Assembly (NCBI GenBank): GCA_905233775.1
Contig: CAJOEB010000062.1
Coordinates: 1 to 5,448, forward strand
From: an uncultured Alphaproteobacteria bacterium
GTDB taxonomy: Bacteria; Pseudomonadota; Alphaproteobacteria; UBA3830
DNA: 5,448 bases
Direction: 5' to 3'
Position 1 is the stretch's first letter, and the number at the start of each line of letters is the position of its first letter. Positions 1-5,398 of the stretch are shown one piece after another. The notes below the pieces were generated by a model. The model was not told the DNA's origin and did no database searches. It saw only the letters and a list, made by a program, of their open reading frames with translations. Both the position numbers and the translations under genes were made by a program.

Positions 1-158
1 ACTTTATCAGATGCAACCTTTGCTTTTCTCTTTGATAGATACTCTGTATCATATACCATGCCGCAAGTCGGACAAACTATAGGAGATTTATTAAAATCAT
101 AGAAACGAGCTCCGCACCCGAGACAGACTCGCTTTATTCCCCAATCTTTCTTATCCAT
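1..158 (-). CDS. FYDLN_acid (TIGR02300-like) zinc-ribbon-type protein, 3' end cut off by the window edge
   Basis: The first 52 codons of a minus-strand gene are visible, starting at ATG 158-156 and leaving the window at base 1. The peptide begins MDKKDWGIKRVCLGCGARFY and has two cysteine pairs, C12-x2-C15 and C29-x2-C32, around the signature FYDFN (residues 19-23) and the segment SPIVCPTCG. This matches the N-terminus of the TIGR02300 'FYDLN acid' family, with F replacing L in the name-giving motif. Family members are usually a little over 100 residues and end in a long acidic low-complexity tail, which would lie outside the window. The paired cysteines suggest metal binding; the cellular function is not established. 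The start is supported by AAGGA (plus 171-167), 8 nt before the ATG. The gene lies 57 nt downstream of the GHMP kinase on the same strand and could be co-transcribed with it. Confidence 0.85.
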   Translation of the reverse strand, partial: MDKKDWGIKRVCLGCGARFYDFNKSPIVCPTCGMVYDTEYLSKRKAKVASDK

Positions 159-215
159 AATCAAATTCCTTTTTTATCTTTTTTCAGCAACAATAACTAG
201 GTTAATATATCTATA

Positions 216-1076
216 CTAGGGTTTTTCTAAAGTCAAACCTATATTTTCATATCCTGATGGCTTTTCTTTCCATAAACTAAGAACAAATCCGCCAAGACCT
301 GAGCCAACAGGTTTTGCAGCAACAGCTCCGGAAGTTAACAGTGACTCTACATGTGCTGATAACGTTTCGTTATATAATCCCCATCCTCTGAAAACTTTAT
401 CGCAAAGTAATATTCCGTCTTTTAATTCGCCAAAATCGCTGTTTTTTAATCCTAATTCACACAAATCGGATGCTTGGTTCATCATGGAATTTAATAAATC
501 CGCCGATTTCGGATCCGTAGATATGACATTTTTTACAATTGCAGCGCACTTTGATGTAGCGGATTTCTCACCTGAATACGTCAACATCATATAAGGCCAA
601 AATGAAGGCTCGAAGACACTGCTAACTCTGTTATTTTTGAAAATTACGGCTTTATCGGTCATTGCAACAGAAATATCCAAACCGCTACTTCGACAATGAA
701 ATTTATCTTCCAAATGAGTAGCTAATGAAAAAATATCTTCCCATAATCCCAGATGCTTGAAGATTTTTGCTATATTTGTGCATATCGCTGCAGAACTTCC
801 TAAACCTGACTTCATCTTTATGTTTGATTGCACTAAAAATTTGCCGGTAATATCGCTGAAATTAACTTTTGCAAACTCTGCAGCCGATTGCAAAAGAGAA
901 CGGAAGACATCATTAAATTTCTCTTCTTTGCTTGTATCGTGAATTTCAAGCTTATTAGAAGGAAAAAACTCTATCGAAGATTCATATTTGCGCAAAGGAA
1001 AAGCTATAGCCTTACCACCTCTTACGACTGTATGTTCTCCCGATAAAATCCATTTTGCATGACTAAGAAACTTCAT
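216..1076 (-). CDS. GHMP-superfamily kinase, mevalonate-kinase-like
   Basis: The 286-residue product probably phosphorylates mevalonate with ATP in the cytoplasm, the first kinase step of the mevalonate route to isoprenoids. Visible motifs are an N-terminal AKWILSGEHTVVRGG (residues 7-21), which matches the mevalonate kinase signature GKxILxGEHxVVxG; the ATP-binding loop GLGSSAA (91-97); a helix with E123 and H127 leading to SSGLD (130-134), where D134 is the expected catalytic base; YSGEKSATSK (167-176); and the C-terminal glycine motif KPVGSGLGG (255-263). That last motif deviates from the common GAGGGG form. The protein is slightly shorter than many mevalonate kinases (about 300-390 residues) but appears complete. 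The ATG at 1076 is chosen because the family motif begins only a few residues later. AAGG lies 13 nt upstream, a rather long spacing, inside a palindrome. No other mevalonate-pathway gene is in the window. Another GHMP kinase acting on a sugar or a related substrate remains possible. Confidence 0.82.
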   Translation of the reverse strand: MKFLSHAKWILSGEHTVVRGGKAIAFPLRKYESSIEFFPSNKLEIHDTSKEEKFNDVFRSLLQSAAEFAKVNFSDITGKFLVQSNIKMKSGLGSSAAICTNIAKIFKHLGLWEDIFSLATHLEDKFHCRSSGLDISVAMTDKAVIFKNNRVSSVFEPSFWPYMMLTYSGEKSATSKCAAIVKNVISTDPKSADLLNSMMNQASDLCELGLKNSDFGELKDGILLCDKVFRGWGLYNETLSAHVESLLTSGAVAAKPVGSGLGGFVLSLWKEKPSGYENIGLTLEKP

Positions 1077-1080
1077 AATA

Positions 1081-1096
1081 TTTAAGGTACCTTAAA
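1081..1096. promoter_or_regulatory. 16-bp perfect palindrome in the leader of the GHMP kinase gene
   Basis: TTTAAGGTACCTTAAA is identical to its own reverse complement over all 16 bases. It sits 4 bp upstream of the kinase start codon and includes the only Shine-Dalgarno-like AAGG. It could be an operator for a dimeric repressor, or a small RNA hairpin masking the ribosome-binding site. Only the symmetry is observed; a regulatory role is inference. Confidence 0.4.
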
Positions 1097-1121
1097 ATAC
1101 TTTTCGCCAAGTTTTGTGGTA

Positions 1122-1150
1122 ACTATAATTATTTCTAAAAGAAAGAGCAA
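1122..1150 (-). promoter_or_regulatory. Candidate promoter for the GHMP kinase gene
   Basis: Read on the minus strand, TTGCTC (plus 1150-1145), a 17-nt spacer and TATAGT (plus 1127-1122) fit a sigma70-type promoter, with a good -10 and a poor -35 element. A second option slightly upstream is TTGATT (1179-1174), an 18-nt spacer and TATATT (1155-1150). Either would give a leader of tens of bases that includes the 16-bp palindrome. The region is very AT-rich, so chance matches are likely. Confidence 0.3.
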
Positions 1151-1339
1151 ATATATCTTTGAGCATATGTTGAAATCAACTATATTTTACCGTAAGTTTT
1201 TTTGTACTGTGTGTCTTATACTCTTTTCGTTAACAGTAGAGAAAAAAAAGTGTCATCTTTGTTCTATTTACTGCTTTATTTATTATATGGATTTGATTTT
1301 CAAAAATACAAAAATAGAAATACTAATAAACTAATAAAA
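1151..1339. other. AT-rich gap with no convincing gene
   Basis: This is most of the non-coding stretch between the GHMP kinase and the inverted-repeat element. It is strongly AT-rich with several A and T runs. A 72-codon plus-strand reading frame spans 1116-1334, but its product is low-complexity, rich in I, F, K, C and Y, and resembles no family I know. It lacks a Shine-Dalgarno sequence and starts inside the candidate kinase promoter. I see no tRNA, terminator or riboswitch here. Confidence 0.5.
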
Positions 1340-1431
1340 TAGAGATCTTGCGAAAGTCAAAAATGGCATTTGGAAGATGCTGATTATCAGTACACAAAAA
1401 AATGCCTAAAATGACTTTCGCAAGATCTCTA
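1340..1431. mobile_element. MITE-like inverted-repeat element, 92 bp
   Basis: The arm TAGAGATCTTGCGAAAGTCA (1340-1359) is repeated as its exact reverse complement at 1412-1431, giving 20 perfect base pairs. After a 5-nt mismatch on each side, GGCATTT (1365-1371) pairs with its complement at 1400-1406. The centre holds the small palindrome CTGATTATCAG (1380-1390). The ends are flanked by TA on both sides, which could be a TA target duplication around an 88-bp element with GAGATCTT termini. Such ends recall IS5-family (IS427-like) or TA-targeting transposons, but no transposase is present, so it would be non-autonomous. A diverged relative starts at 5399. The element lies between the 3' end of dnaQ and the GHMP kinase leader, and transcripts through it would fold into a long hairpin. 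It lacks a clear U tract for intrinsic termination. Confidence 0.75.
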
Positions 1432-1524
1432 ATATAAGAAAAAATGTTATATGACAAACATTGAGATACTATTGCAAGATATTATTTATGTAGTTCTTCT
1501 GAAAAAAGAATAGTTATAATTTAC
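1432..1524. other. Short non-coding spacer downstream of dnaQ
   Basis: This AT-rich spacer lies between the inverted-repeat element and the dnaQ stop codon. A weak TTCTT/AAGAA pairing occurs around 1495-1511, but it is not followed by a convincing T run in the direction of dnaQ transcription. No intrinsic dnaQ terminator can be named with confidence. The element at 1340-1431 is the nearest strong hairpin downstream of the gene. Confidence 0.4.
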
Positions 1525-2226
1525 TTATTGTATGATCCTGTCCCAAATAGGAGCTTCCATAGTTTTTACAAACTCTCTGTGAGCCAAAAGCTCCTCTTCA
1601 GATGGAGCGAAAACGCGTTTTTGACGGTTTTGCTTTTGCTGTCCTATTGTTACTTCTGCTGCTATAGCTTCTTTCGATTCAAACTCCAAACCGCTTTGTC
1701 TTCCGCCAAGTAATTGGATGTATACTTCTGCCAAAAGTTCCGAGTCAATTAAAGCTCCGTGTTTTTCACGAGAAGATGCATCAATATTAAAACGTCGACA
1801 GAGAGCGTCCAAGTTTGCTTGTGCTCCCGGGAATTTTCTGTGCGCAAGGTCTAAAGTATCGATAACTTCTTCTAATTTAAATTGCGGTTTTCCCAATCGT
1901 CCTAGTTCACTGTTGAGAAAACTTATATCGAATGACGCATTATGTATAACAAGAATCCCATCGCTCACAAATTTGAGGAAATCATCTGCTATTTCACTGA
2001 ACAAAGGTTTATCTTTCAGAAAATCATCGGTCAATCCGGTAATCTCAATGGAATCCTTTTGCATTTGCGTTTGAGGGTTTATATAGGTCTGATATGTATT
2101 GCCTGTTGGGATATGATTAATTAATTCTACGCAACCAATTTCTACAATACGGTCACCATTTTCCCAATTCAAACCTGTAGTTTCAGTATCTAAAACAATT
2201 TCTCTAATTTTTTTTAAAATAGTCAT
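1525..2226 (-). CDS. dnaQ: DNA polymerase III epsilon subunit (3'-5' proofreading exonuclease)
   Basis: This 233-residue DnaQ removes misincorporated nucleotides during replication as part of the polymerase III core with the alpha subunit and the beta clamp. All DEDDh exonuclease motifs are present: Exo I VLDTETTGL with D13 and E15, Exo II HNASFD with D100, and Exo III HGALID with H156 and D161. After the nuclease domain, QSGLEF (177-182) fits the QxxLxF beta-clamp-binding pattern seen in epsilon subunits. A flexible linker rich in Q, K and A then leads to a C-terminal segment (about 208-233, ending APIWDRI) of the kind that contacts the alpha subunit and is typical of alphaproteobacterial DnaQ. 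Length is normal for the family. The ATG at 2226 puts Exo I at the usual distance from the N-terminus. No clear Shine-Dalgarno sequence precedes it, but a strong candidate promoter lies just upstream. The gene is divergent from the phosphatase gene across 57 bp. Confidence 0.96.
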   Translation of the reverse strand: MTILKKIREIVLDTETTGLNWENGDRIVEIGCVELINHIPTGNTYQTYINPQTQMQKDSIEITGLTDDFLKDKPLFSEIADDFLKFVSDGILVIHNASFDISFLNSELGRLGKPQFKLEEVIDTLDLAHRKFPGAQANLDALCRRFNIDASSREKHGALIDSELLAEVYIQLLGGRQSGLEFESKEAIAAEVTIGQQKQNRQKRVFAPSEEELLAHREFVKTMEAPIWDRIIQ

Positions 2227-2229
2227 AAT

Positions 2230-2256
2230 TTGTAAACTTTTTTGTGAGACTATAAA
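2230..2256 (+). promoter_or_regulatory. Weak candidate promoter for the partner-switch operon
   Basis: TTGTAA (2230-2235) and TATAAA (2251-2256), separated by 15 nt, are the only plus-strand pair resembling a promoter in the 57-bp divergent region. The spacing is short. The AT-rich centre is nearly symmetric, so the dnaQ -10 region could also serve this direction. The true promoter may instead use an alternative sigma factor. Confidence 0.3.
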
Positions 2257-2283
2257 TTATAACATTTTTTGAGGAGCTGTTAA
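2256..2283 (-). promoter_or_regulatory. Candidate sigma70-type promoter for dnaQ
   Basis: On the minus strand, TTAACA (plus 2283-2278, five of six matches to TTGACA), a 16-nt spacer and a perfect TATAAT (plus 2261-2256) form the best promoter in the window. Transcription would begin near 2249, giving a leader of about 20-25 nt. The -35 box abuts the GTG start of the divergent phosphatase gene, and the spacer covers that gene's ribosome-binding site, so the two genes share control DNA. Confidence 0.6.
2271..2276 (+). promoter_or_regulatory. Ribosome-binding site fixing a GTG start
   Basis: GAGGAG lies 7 nt before GTG at 2284, a near-ideal spacing. The next in-frame ATG codons are far inside the receiver domain, so this site supports GTG as the true start of the response-regulator phosphatase. 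Confidence 0.85.
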
Positions 2284-3459
2284 GTGGCTAACTTAACAAA
2301 AGTATTAGTTTTGGACGATGAAGAAGACACAGAAGATCTTTTTCTTCAAAAATTCCGTCATCAGATTGAAGACGGAGAGTACGAGTTTTCGTTCGCAACG
2401 TCCTTAGAACAAACCGAACAACTGTTGAAGATCGGACGACCGGATATTTTCCTGACTGATATCAACGTTAACGGAATTGACGGTATCGAGCTTATAAGCC
2501 GTTTAAGAAAAGATTATCCTATGATGCGATCCGTGGTTATATCTGCTTATGGCGATATAAGCACTTTGAGAGCAGTTATGCGAGGTGGTGCTCACGATTT
2601 CGTTATAAAACCGATAGATTTTAAGGATTTAACTGACACTTTACAGAAAACGGCGAAAGCTGTATCGAAACTTAAAGCAGCAGAAGCAACAAGCCAGAGA
2701 TTAACAGCGATTTCTAATGAGCTCGATGTATCAGCGCAATTGCAGAAAAGCTTGTTGCCGGGTAATGTAGTAAAAAAAGGGAATATCGATCTTTACGCAG
2801 ATAATATTTCAGCAGCAGAGTGCAGTGGTGATTTCTATGACTTTTTCTGGCTGAGTGATACAAAATTGGGTGTTGTTATAGCAGACGTTTCCGGGAAAAG
2901 CGTTTCCGCGGCTATGTTTTCGATTATTGCAAAGACACTTATCAAAGCATATTCACGTGTATACGAGTCTCCAGCAGAATGTTTTAAGAACGTTAATATT
3001 TCAATATGTCGTGAGAATGTCGCAACTATGTTCGTTACGGCTATGTATGGCATAGTTGATATGGAAAAGAACGAATTAACCTATACAAATGCCGGTCATC
3101 TTCCTGTTGCGCTGGTCCAGCCGGGAAAAGAACCAATTTTTCTGGAATGCGATCCGGGAATGGCTTTAGGAATTTTCGAAGAAGTCGAGTTTGTAGATCA
3201 GACACACAAATTTACTCCAGGTGATACCGTGGTGTTCTATACAGACGGTGTCAATGAAGCGGCTAACAAAAATGGGGAAGAATACGATTACGAGCGTTTT
3301 ACTGCCGCGCTGAGAGCCAATACAAAAGCTCCTCCGCAGGTATTAAATCATGAAATCGTAAAAGATATTCGCAAATTTACTGCCGGAGCGCCGCAATCCG
3401 ACGATATTACCATCTTATGTTTGAAATATAGATTGAGGATTATGCCAAATGCTAATTAG
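2284..3459 (+). CDS. Response regulator with PP2C (RsbU/SpoIIE-like) serine phosphatase output domain
   Basis: This 391-residue cytoplasmic protein is the input and phosphatase of a partner-switching system; it should dephosphorylate the STAS protein encoded two genes downstream. Residues 1 to about 120 form a receiver domain with acidic D11/D12, phosphoacceptor D59, S87 and the K109-P110 pair. The usual MP after the aspartate is V-N here (DINVNG), a mild deviation. A helical linker (about 121-158) ends in QLQKSLLP, the typical entry to RsbU-type domains. The PP2C domain (about 165-384) carries SGDFYD (D183, D186), ADVSGK (D201), TNAGHLP (269-274), YTDGVNE (D321) and SDDIT (D373, D374), so the metal-binding aspartates are intact and activity is expected. 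It starts at GTG with a strong ribosome-binding site, and its end overlaps the next gene by 11 nt. Its cognate histidine kinase is not in the window. It resembles the HsbR/RsbU class, but without a fused kinase domain. Confidence 0.94.
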   Translation: MANLTKVLVLDDEEDTEDLFLQKFRHQIEDGEYEFSFATSLEQTEQLLKIGRPDIFLTDINVNGIDGIELISRLRKDYPMMRSVVISAYGDISTLRAVMRGGAHDFVIKPIDFKDLTDTLQKTAKAVSKLKAAEATSQRLTAISNELDVSAQLQKSLLPGNVVKKGNIDLYADNISAAECSGDFYDFFWLSDTKLGVVIADVSGKSVSAAMFSIIAKTLIKAYSRVYESPAECFKNVNISICRENVATMFVTAMYGIVDMEKNELTYTNAGHLPVALVQPGKEPIFLECDPGMALGIFEEVEFVDQTHKFTPGDTVVFYTDGVNEAANKNGEEYDYERFTAALRANTKAPPQVLNHEIVKDIRKFTAGAPQSDDITILCLKYRLRIMPNAN

Positions 3460-3880
3460 TTTGAAAAATGATGTTAATGAAATAGCCAGACTATGCGATG
3501 AGGTCAAGAAATTCTGCGAAGAAAACGGAGTTTCAGACGAAAAATACCATGATATCGTATTAATTCTTGATGAAATTGTTACCAACGTCATTAATTATGC
3601 GTATCCGGACGGAGGTACCCACACATTTACGCTTGATCTTCGCAAAGAAGGTGATGACCGAATTTCCATGAAGTTATCTGATGACGGAATTCCTTTTGAT
3701 CCGCTCGCGAGAGATAATCCGGACACAGAATCTTCTCTGGAAGAACGTCAAATAGGCGGATTAGGCATATTTATAGTAAAGCAGTTGTCAGAAGTAGTTG
3801 AGTATTCTCGCACAGATGATAAGAACCATCTGAGCGTCACAGTATCTGTACTAAATAATAATAACCAACAAAAACAATAG
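3449..3880 (+). CDS. RsbW-like anti-sigma factor / STAS-protein serine kinase (HATPase_c_2)
   Basis: This 143-residue GHKL-fold kinase probably phosphorylates the STAS antagonist encoded next and, when free of it, binds a target such as a sigma factor. The N-box DEIVTNVINYAY holds E42, N46 and N49. The G1 box is DDGIPFDP (78-85), with D79 expected to contact adenine. The G2-like motif GGLGIFIVKQL (103-113) closes the ATP site. There is no dimerisation histidine domain, so it is not a conventional sensor kinase. Length matches RsbW/SpoIIAB proteins (about 140-160). The last nine residues (LNNNNQQKQ) are polar low complexity. The ATG at 3449 lies within the upstream gene, preceded by GAGG about 10 nt away, so translation of the two genes is probably coupled. 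The STAS gene starts 21 nt after its stop. The partner is unknown; in Bordetella, the homologous BtrW system controls type III secretion. Confidence 0.92.
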   Translation: MLISLKNDVNEIARLCDEVKKFCEENGVSDEKYHDIVLILDEIVTNVINYAYPDGGTHTFTLDLRKEGDDRISMKLSDDGIPFDPLARDNPDTESSLEERQIGGLGIFIVKQLSEVVEYSRTDDKNHLSVTVSVLNNNNQQKQ

Positions 3881-3901
3881 GAATAGAAAAGGAGAAATAA
3901 A

Positions 3902-4234
3902 ATGGAAGTAAAAAGTACAACAACAGATGGTGTAACTATTTTGACTCCGACAGGAAGAGTAGATACATCTACAGCAAAAGCATTTGAATCAGCTGTTATG
4001 GATGCAATTAATGCAAACAAAAAAATCGCGATCGGGTTTAATGAAATCGACTATATATCCAGTGCAGGTTTGAGAGTAGTTCTTATGGCAGGTAAGAAAC
4101 TTCAGGCAAGCGGAGGCGTTTTAGTTCTGATAAACATGCCGGATAAGATTTTTACGGTCTTCAAAATGAGCGGTTTTGATAAAATTTTAAAAATTTGTCC
4201 ATCTTTTGAGGAATCTAAACCTTTTTTTAACTAA
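3902..4234 (+). CDS. RsbV-like STAS-domain anti-sigma factor antagonist
   Basis: The 110-residue product is a single STAS domain, the phosphorylatable hub of the partner switch. When unphosphorylated it would bind the RsbW-like kinase and free that kinase's other partner. Family features are the N-terminal strand pair ending in TPTGRVDTSTA (15-25), a central strand leading to DYISSAGLRVV (50-60), and a C-terminal half with INMPDKIFTVFKMSGFDKIL, the usual helix and strand. By alignment of the S-x-G-L segment with SpoIIAA and RsbV, S54 is the likely phosphoserine, with S53 next to it. Length is typical. GGAG 7 nt before the ATG, in the context AAAAGGAGAAATAAAATG, is a strong ribosome-binding site. 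The gene lies between the kinase (21 nt upstream) and the patatin (47 nt downstream). High-level translation would suit a protein that titrates the kinase. Confidence 0.93.
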   Translation: MEVKSTTTDGVTILTPTGRVDTSTAKAFESAVMDAINANKKIAIGFNEIDYISSAGLRVVLMAGKKLQASGGVLVLINMPDKIFTVFKMSGFDKILKICPSFEESKPFFN

Positions 4235-4281
4235 TTTGCGGTTTAATCAAAAAAGTAAATAAATAATAAGGAGAAACAAAT

Positions 4282-5370
4282 ATGGCCACTAAACAGATAT
4301 TAACTGCGGCAGATCAAGTACTCAATCAGCCGACAAAAGAGTTCAAAGATGGAAAGAAACACGTTTCCATCGCTATGCAGGGCGGCGGAGCCCACGGAGC
4401 GTTTGCATGGGGCGTTATGGACAGATTGCTTGAAGAAGATGACATTTACGTTGAAGGCGTCTGTGGAACAAGTGCCGGTGGTATGAACTCAGCTGCTGTT
4501 GTCGATGGTTTGGTTCACGGAGGAAATGCCGGAGCAAGAGCAAAATTGGACAACTACTGGAGAGAAATGGTCGATGTAGCTAAAATATCTCCATATAAGC
4601 TCAATCCAATCGATAAATACAACAAATACTATAACTTGGATAGATCCCCTGGACCTCTCATGATGAACTTTTTAGGTGGCTTTTTATCACCATATCAAAT
4701 GAATCCTATGAACTATAATCCATTTTTGGACTTCATTAGAAGGTTCTTTGATTTCCAAGCTGTCAGAGAGAATAGCGAGCATAAAATATTCCTTGGTGCG
4801 ACTCATGTAAAAACCGGAAGAGTTAAGATATTCTCGAATGATCAGTTCTGTGCGGACGCATTGATGGCTTCTGCTTGTTTGCCATTCATGTATCAGGCAG
4901 TCCAAGTTGATGGTGAGTATTATTGGGATGGTGGTTATATTGCAAACCCAGCTATTTATCCATTGATCTACAATTGTGAAGCAAATGACATCATTTTAAT
5001 TCAATTAACTCGTACACATTGCGAGGAAATTCCAAGAGATCACGCGGCAATTCAAGACAGATATAAGGAAATTACCTATAACAACTGTTTGGTTCGCGAA
5101 ATGCGTTCTATTCGTATGATCACAAAAATGATTGATGCCGGAATTATCAAAGATAATACAATGAAGCGAATGAATATTCACTTGATTAAGAACGAAGACG
5201 CATTCAGAGGATTGAATTTGTCGAGCGCTTTGAACACAGATTGGGATTTCTTGCAGATGTTGAAAGCTGCAGGAAGAGCAACAGCTGATCATTGGTTGAA
5301 AGCTCACAAAGAGAAAATCGGGACAAGACAAAATACTATAGATGAAGAAGTATTTAGCGAATTCGTATAG
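4282..5370 (+). CDS. Patatin-like phospholipase (DUF3734-type C-terminus)
   Basis: This 362-residue putative lipid acyl hydrolase uses a Ser-Asp dyad. The patatin core has the oxyanion-hole glycine loop QGGGAHG (33-39), the nucleophile elbow GTSAG (62-66) with S64, a family-typical ASACLPFMYQ (196-205) and the catalytic DGG (216-218) with D216. The region 104-160, rich in N, P, Y and M (SPYQMNPMNYNP), and the C-terminus (about 230-345), with conserved-looking LVREMRSIRMITKMID, match the class of alphaproteobacterial patatins annotated with a C-terminal DUF3734. No signal peptide or membrane segment is visible, so it is cytoplasmic unless exported by a specialised system. In other Alphaproteobacteria, relatives sit near polyhydroxybutyrate genes, so a role on storage-granule or membrane lipid is possible. 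AAGGAG lies 8 nt before the ATG. It follows the STAS gene by 47 nt without a terminator and probably belongs to that operon. The natural substrate cannot be told from sequence. Confidence 0.94.
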   Translation: MATKQILTAADQVLNQPTKEFKDGKKHVSIAMQGGGAHGAFAWGVMDRLLEEDDIYVEGVCGTSAGGMNSAAVVDGLVHGGNAGARAKLDNYWREMVDVAKISPYKLNPIDKYNKYYNLDRSPGPLMMNFLGGFLSPYQMNPMNYNPFLDFIRRFFDFQAVRENSEHKIFLGATHVKTGRVKIFSNDQFCADALMASACLPFMYQAVQVDGEYYWDGGYIANPAIYPLIYNCEANDIILIQLTRTHCEEIPRDHAAIQDRYKEITYNNCLVREMRSIRMITKMIDAGIIKDNTMKRMNIHLIKNEDAFRGLNLSSALNTDWDFLQMLKAAGRATADHWLKAHKEKIGTRQNTIDEEVFSEFV

Positions 5371-5398
5371 TATATTTGTACAATATAATAGAGCTTAA
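5371..5398 (+). other. Short spacer after the patatin gene with a TATAAT box
   Basis: Immediately after the patatin stop codon the sequence is AT-rich, with TTGTACAA (5376-5383) and a perfect TATAAT (5384-5389). No good -35 element lies at the right distance, so a promoter for a gene beyond the window is only possible. No intrinsic terminator for the operon is seen. Confidence 0.25.

Noticed and set aside
1116..1334. 72-codon plus-strand reading frame
   Set aside because: No ribosome-binding site, low-complexity AT-driven composition, no recognisable family, and it overlaps the candidate promoter region of the GHMP kinase gene.
1340..1431. CRISPR repeat or intrinsic terminator as the explanation of the inverted repeat
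   Set aside because: There is one hairpin unit with no regular spacers. The stem is long and AT-rich in its inner part, and no U tract follows in either direction, so a mobile-element origin fits better.
1495..1511. Small hairpin downstream of dnaQ as its terminator
   Set aside because: Only about five A-T-rich pairs form and no T run follows in the transcription direction, so I did not call it.
1718..2074. 118-codon plus-strand frame inside dnaQ
   Set aside because: It lies antisense to a well-supported dnaQ with all exonuclease motifs; it has no Shine-Dalgarno sequence or family resemblance.
4235..4281. Possible terminator between the STAS and patatin genes
   Set aside because: The A/T-rich spacer has no stable stem followed by a T run. 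The region reads as a normal intra-operon spacer ending in a ribosome-binding site.
5005..5331. 108-codon minus-strand frame inside the patatin gene
   Set aside because: Antisense shadow of a well-conserved patatin C-terminus; its product is rich in Cys, Ser, His and Phe and has no recognisable domain.
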